Assembly (NCBI GenBank): GCA_938003575.1
Contig: CALKYG010000143.1
Location: forward strand, 1-9,144
Direction of reading: 5' to 3'
Source of the DNA: an uncultured Alphaproteobacteria bacterium
GTDB lineage: Bacteria > Pseudomonadota > Alphaproteobacteria > Caulobacterales > Parvularculaceae
Length of the DNA stretch: 9,144 nt
In this document: positions 7,228 through 9,144 of the stretch, one piece after another
Position numbering within the stretch: position 1 is the first letter of the stretch
Layout of the letters: each line of letters starts with the position of its first letter
Notes under the pieces: model-generated
What the model was told of the DNA's origin: nothing
Seen by the model: only the letters and a program-made list of their open reading frames with translations
Databases searched by the model: none
Made by a program: the position numbers and the translations under genes

Positions 7228-7232
7228 AAGGA
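7228..7232 (+). promoter_or_regulatory. Strong ribosome binding site of hyfG
   Basis: AAGGA lies six bases before ATG at 7239, in the only clear gap between the membrane genes and hyfG. The upstream hyf genes start inside or against the stop of their neighbour with weaker sites, so the soluble-arm genes may be translated independently. Confidence 0.65.
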
Positions 7233-7238
7233 ACCCTC

Positions 7239-8732
7239 ATGCCGTCGCTGATCGACCTTGCCTTTTCGGGAGCCGGCCTGACCGCAAAAGCGCGGCCCTG
7301 GCCGCACGCAGTCATTGATCGCGAGGCATGGACCTTCGCTGCGGGCGAACTGGCGGCCGGACGGTGGTCGCTTTGCGCGCTCTGGGGCGAGCCGCGCGCC
7401 GCTCAAATGGCGCTTAGGGACGAGAGTTCGAATGAAATCGGCATTTTCACCTTGCCCTGCCCCGATAACCGGTTTCCATCAATCGGCCGTGTGCATGCAC
7501 CGGCGATACGGCTTGAACGCGCGATGCAGGACCTCTGGGGGTTGACGCCCGAGAACGCGCCTGATGCGCGGCCGTGGCTCGATCACGGAAAATGGGGTGA
7601 TGGCGCGCACGAGGCCGCCTGCAAGTATGATTTTCTCAAAGCAGACGGCGAAAACCTTCATCAGGTGGCGGTCGGGCCGGTTCACGCCGGCACAATCGAG
7701 CCGGGTCATTTCCGGTTCACCGCCTCGGGCGAGACAGTCGTGCGCCTCGAAGAGCGTCTCGGCTATGCGCACAAGGGCGTCGAAAAGTTGATGATCGGAG
7801 CAAACCTCGCCGCAGGACTTGCGCTCGCCGAACGGATCAGCGGCGACAGCACGGTCGCCTATGGGATCGCCTATTGCCGCGCTGTGGAAGCGGCCCTTGA
7901 ACTCCAGCCGCCGCCGCGGGCCGAATGGCTGCGGGCGCTTGCGCTCGAAATGGAGCGTGTCGCCAACCACCTCGGCGATTTTGGCGCGATCTGCAATGAC
8001 GCTGCGTTCTCCCTGATCCACGCGCATTGCGCGATGTTGCGCGAAGAAGTCCTGCGCGCCGCGGAAGCGGCGTTCGGCGGCAGGTTGATGCGGGGCGTCG
8101 TCATTCCAGGCGGCGTGCGGTCGACGCAGACAGCCGGCGCGCTTGAGGGGATTCGCGAGCTCGCCGACCGGATCGATCGCCGGCTTGATCTGCTTTACGA
8201 AACCTATGAGGAGACGTCGTCCTTGCAGGACCGGACGGCTGCTACCGGCCGCGTTTCGACGGCGCTTGTCGCCCGTTTCGCCGCGGGAGGCTTTGTCGGG
8301 CGCGCATCAGGACGCGCCTACGACGCGCGCAAGGCGCATCCGTTCCCGCCCTATGACAGCCTATCATTCGAGACGCCGGTTCTGTCGGCAGGCGACGTCG
8401 ATGCGCGCGTGCGCATCCGGGTTCTCGAAATCCGGCAAAGCCTCATGCTCATTCGCCAGATCATTCTCGGGCTTCCCGGCGGCCGCCAGCATGTCGATGC
8501 GCCGACCGTCAGCGAACAGCGAGTCGGCGCGGCGATCGTTGAAGGGTTTCGCGGCGACATCTTCGCGTCGGTGCGCCTCTCCCCGGACGGAAAAATCGAA
8601 CGCTGCCACATGCGCGATCCGTCCTGGTTCCAATGGCCGCTGCTTGAGGCCGCCGTCGAAGGCAATATCATCGCGGATTTTCCGCTCTGCAACAAATCGT
8701 TCAATTGCTCTTATTCCGGGCACGATCTTTAA
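7239..8732 (+). CDS. hyfG: HyfG/HycE-like large subunit (NuoC-NuoD fusion) lacking all nickel-binding cysteines
   Basis: The 497-residue protein fuses a short, divergent NuoC-like domain (about 1-125; RLERAMQDLWGL at 91-102 and RPWLDHGKWG at 111-120) to a NuoD/hydrogenase large-subunit domain (about 140-497). The second domain keeps GPVHAGTIEPGHFRF (146-160), YAHKGVEKL (176-184), ANHLGD (242-247), IPGGV (289-293), DRTAATGRV (331-339), RASGRAYDAR (355-364) and LEIRQSLMLIRQI (396-408). The site that carries RxCGxC in hydrogenases reads Arg199-Ile-Ser201-Gly-Asp-Ser204. The C-terminal DPCxxC is absent, the tail instead reading DFPLCNKSFNCSYSGHDL (480-497). It ends there, without the cleaved extension of HycE. 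It therefore cannot bind a normal Ni-Fe centre. This matches the Ehr class (energy-converting-hydrogenase-related), whose reaction is unknown; a quinone reaction or conformational coupling is possible. Confidence 0.92.
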   Translation: MPSLIDLAFSGAGLTAKARPWPHAVIDREAWTFAAGELAAGRWSLCALWGEPRAAQMALRDESSNEIGIFTLPCPDNRFPSIGRVHAPAIRLERAMQDLWGLTPENAPDARPWLDHGKWGDGAHEAACKYDFLKADGENLHQVAVGPVHAGTIEPGHFRFTASGETVVRLEERLGYAHKGVEKLMIGANLAAGLALAERISGDSTVAYGIAYCRAVEAALELQPPPRAEWLRALALEMERVANHLGDFGAICNDAAFSLIHAHCAMLREEVLRAAEAAFGGRLMRGVVIPGGVRSTQTAGALEGIRELADRIDRRLDLLYETYEETSSLQDRTAATGRVSTALVARFAAGGFVGRASGRAYDARKAHPFPPYDSLSFETPVLSAGDVDARVRIRVLEIRQSLMLIRQIILGLPGGRQHVDAPTVSEQRVGAAIVEGFRGDIFASVRLSPDGKIERCHMRDPSWFQWPLLEAAVEGNIIADFPLCNKSFNCSYSGHDL

Positions 8733-8742
8733 AGGCGCCTTT
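8731..8742 (+). promoter_or_regulatory. Perfect 12-bp palindrome covering the hyfI ribosome site
   Basis: AAAGGCGCCTTT reads the same on both strands. It starts inside the hyfG stop codon and ends two bases before hyfI ATG. The AAAGG half is the probable Shine-Dalgarno sequence, nine bases from the start. An RNA hairpin of four pairs around GCGC could partly mask it, but it is short and may have no effect. Confidence 0.35.
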
Positions 8743-8744
8743 CG

Positions 8745-9144
8745 ATGCGCAGACTCATTCTCGAAGGCCTTCTCCGAAACGCGGCGACGGAGCCGCCGCC
8801 GGATCGAGCAGCGGATTTTGAGAAAGAACTCGCCGAAGCGGTGGATTATCGCGCACGTGCGCGGCTCGGGCGAAGCCTTGCGATCCGGCATGTCGACGCC
8901 GGTTCGTGCAACGGCTGCGAACTTGAAATTCACGCGCTGAACAATCCCTATTACGACCTCGAGCGCTACGGCGTTCGCTTCGTCGCTTCTCCACGGCACG
9001 CCGATGTGCTGCTGGCGACGGGGCCGGTTTCAAAGAATATGCATGACGCCTTGATCGCGACCTATGAGGCGATGCCCGCCCCAAAATGGGTGATCGCCAA
9101 CGGCGATTGTGCAAAAGACGGCGGCTGTTTCGCAAAAAGTCCCG
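8745..9144 (+). CDS. hyfI: HyfI/HycG-like small subunit (NuoB-type), incomplete at window edge
   Basis: The first 133 codons of a NuoB/HyfI-family iron-sulfur subunit are visible. The start ATG (8745) follows the hyfG stop by 12 bases with AAAGG upstream. After a polar N-terminal extension (about 1-45) comes HVDAGSCNGCELEI (49-62), with Cys55 and Cys58 as the first two ligands of the proximal cluster. Then come PYYDLERYGVRFVASPRHAD (68-87), the conserved TGPVSKN, and GDCAKDGGCF (120-129) with Cys122 as the expected third ligand. The fourth lies beyond the window. Cys128 is additional, at a position that is usually a hydrophobic residue in this family as I recall it. In the known complexes this subunit passes electrons between the cluster and the large-subunit site. 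The CxxC arrangement is of the hydrogenase kind, not the tandem cysteines of complex I. Confidence 0.93.
   Translation, partial: MRRLILEGLLRNAATEPPPDRAADFEKELAEAVDYRARARLGRSLAIRHVDAGSCNGCELEIHALNNPYYDLERYGVRFVASPRHADVLLATGPVSKNMHDALIATYEAMPAPKWVIANGDCAKDGGCFAKSP

Noticed and set aside
8143..8940. Plus-strand frame spanning the hyfG/hyfI junction
   Set aside because: It is rich in Arg and Ser, has no recognisable domain, and overlaps two well-supported genes in other frames.
1..9144. CRISPR array, tRNA, rRNA, insertion sequence or phage attachment site
   Set aside because: No regularly spaced repeats, cloverleaf sequence, transposase or terminal inverted repeats were seen.

Overview
The window is GC-rich, with GC-biased third codon positions. 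It reads as an alphaproteobacterial chromosome, plausibly Hyphomicrobiales (methanotroph or Rhodopseudomonas-like relatives). That placement rests on codon bias, the style of the small HTH regulator and the hydrogenase-4-like gene set, and I could not test it by a search.

Left part (1-1709). Positions 1-259 carry no convincing gene but hold an exact 11-bp direct repeat. A small lipoprotein gene of unknown function (260-607) and a spermidine-synthase-fold, SAM-methyltransferase-like gene (948-1709) both lie on the minus strand, separated by 340 bases with no recognisable gene. An AT-rich divergent promoter region (about 1710-1857) separates this leftward block from the rightward operon.

Right part (1858-9144, all plus strand). 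A 98-residue HTH regulator is followed, with stop and start codons overlapping or closely spaced, by six genes of a membrane-bound complex related to group 4 [NiFe] hydrogenase and complex I. They are hyfB (NuoL-like antiporter subunit), hyfC (NuoH-like), hyfE (NuoK-like), hyfF (NuoN/NuoM-like antiporter subunit), hyfG (fused NuoC/NuoD-like large subunit) and hyfI (NuoB-like, cut by the window edge). The membrane subunits keep the lysines and glutamates of the proton path, and hyfI keeps the cysteines seen so far for the iron-sulfur cluster next to the large subunit.

The main point is that the large subunit is not a normal hydrogenase. The N-terminal CGxC position reads Ser-Gly-Asp-Ser, and the C-terminal DPCxxC motif is absent, so all four nickel-binding cysteines are missing. 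The quinone-site tyrosine of complex I is also missing. No hyfH-type ferredoxin gene lies between hyfG and hyfI, and there is no hyfD. This fits the known but biochemically unassigned class of energy-converting-hydrogenase-related (Ehr) complexes. It probably couples an unidentified redox or conformational reaction to ion movement across the membrane. The coupled HTH gene suggests the cluster carries its own regulator.
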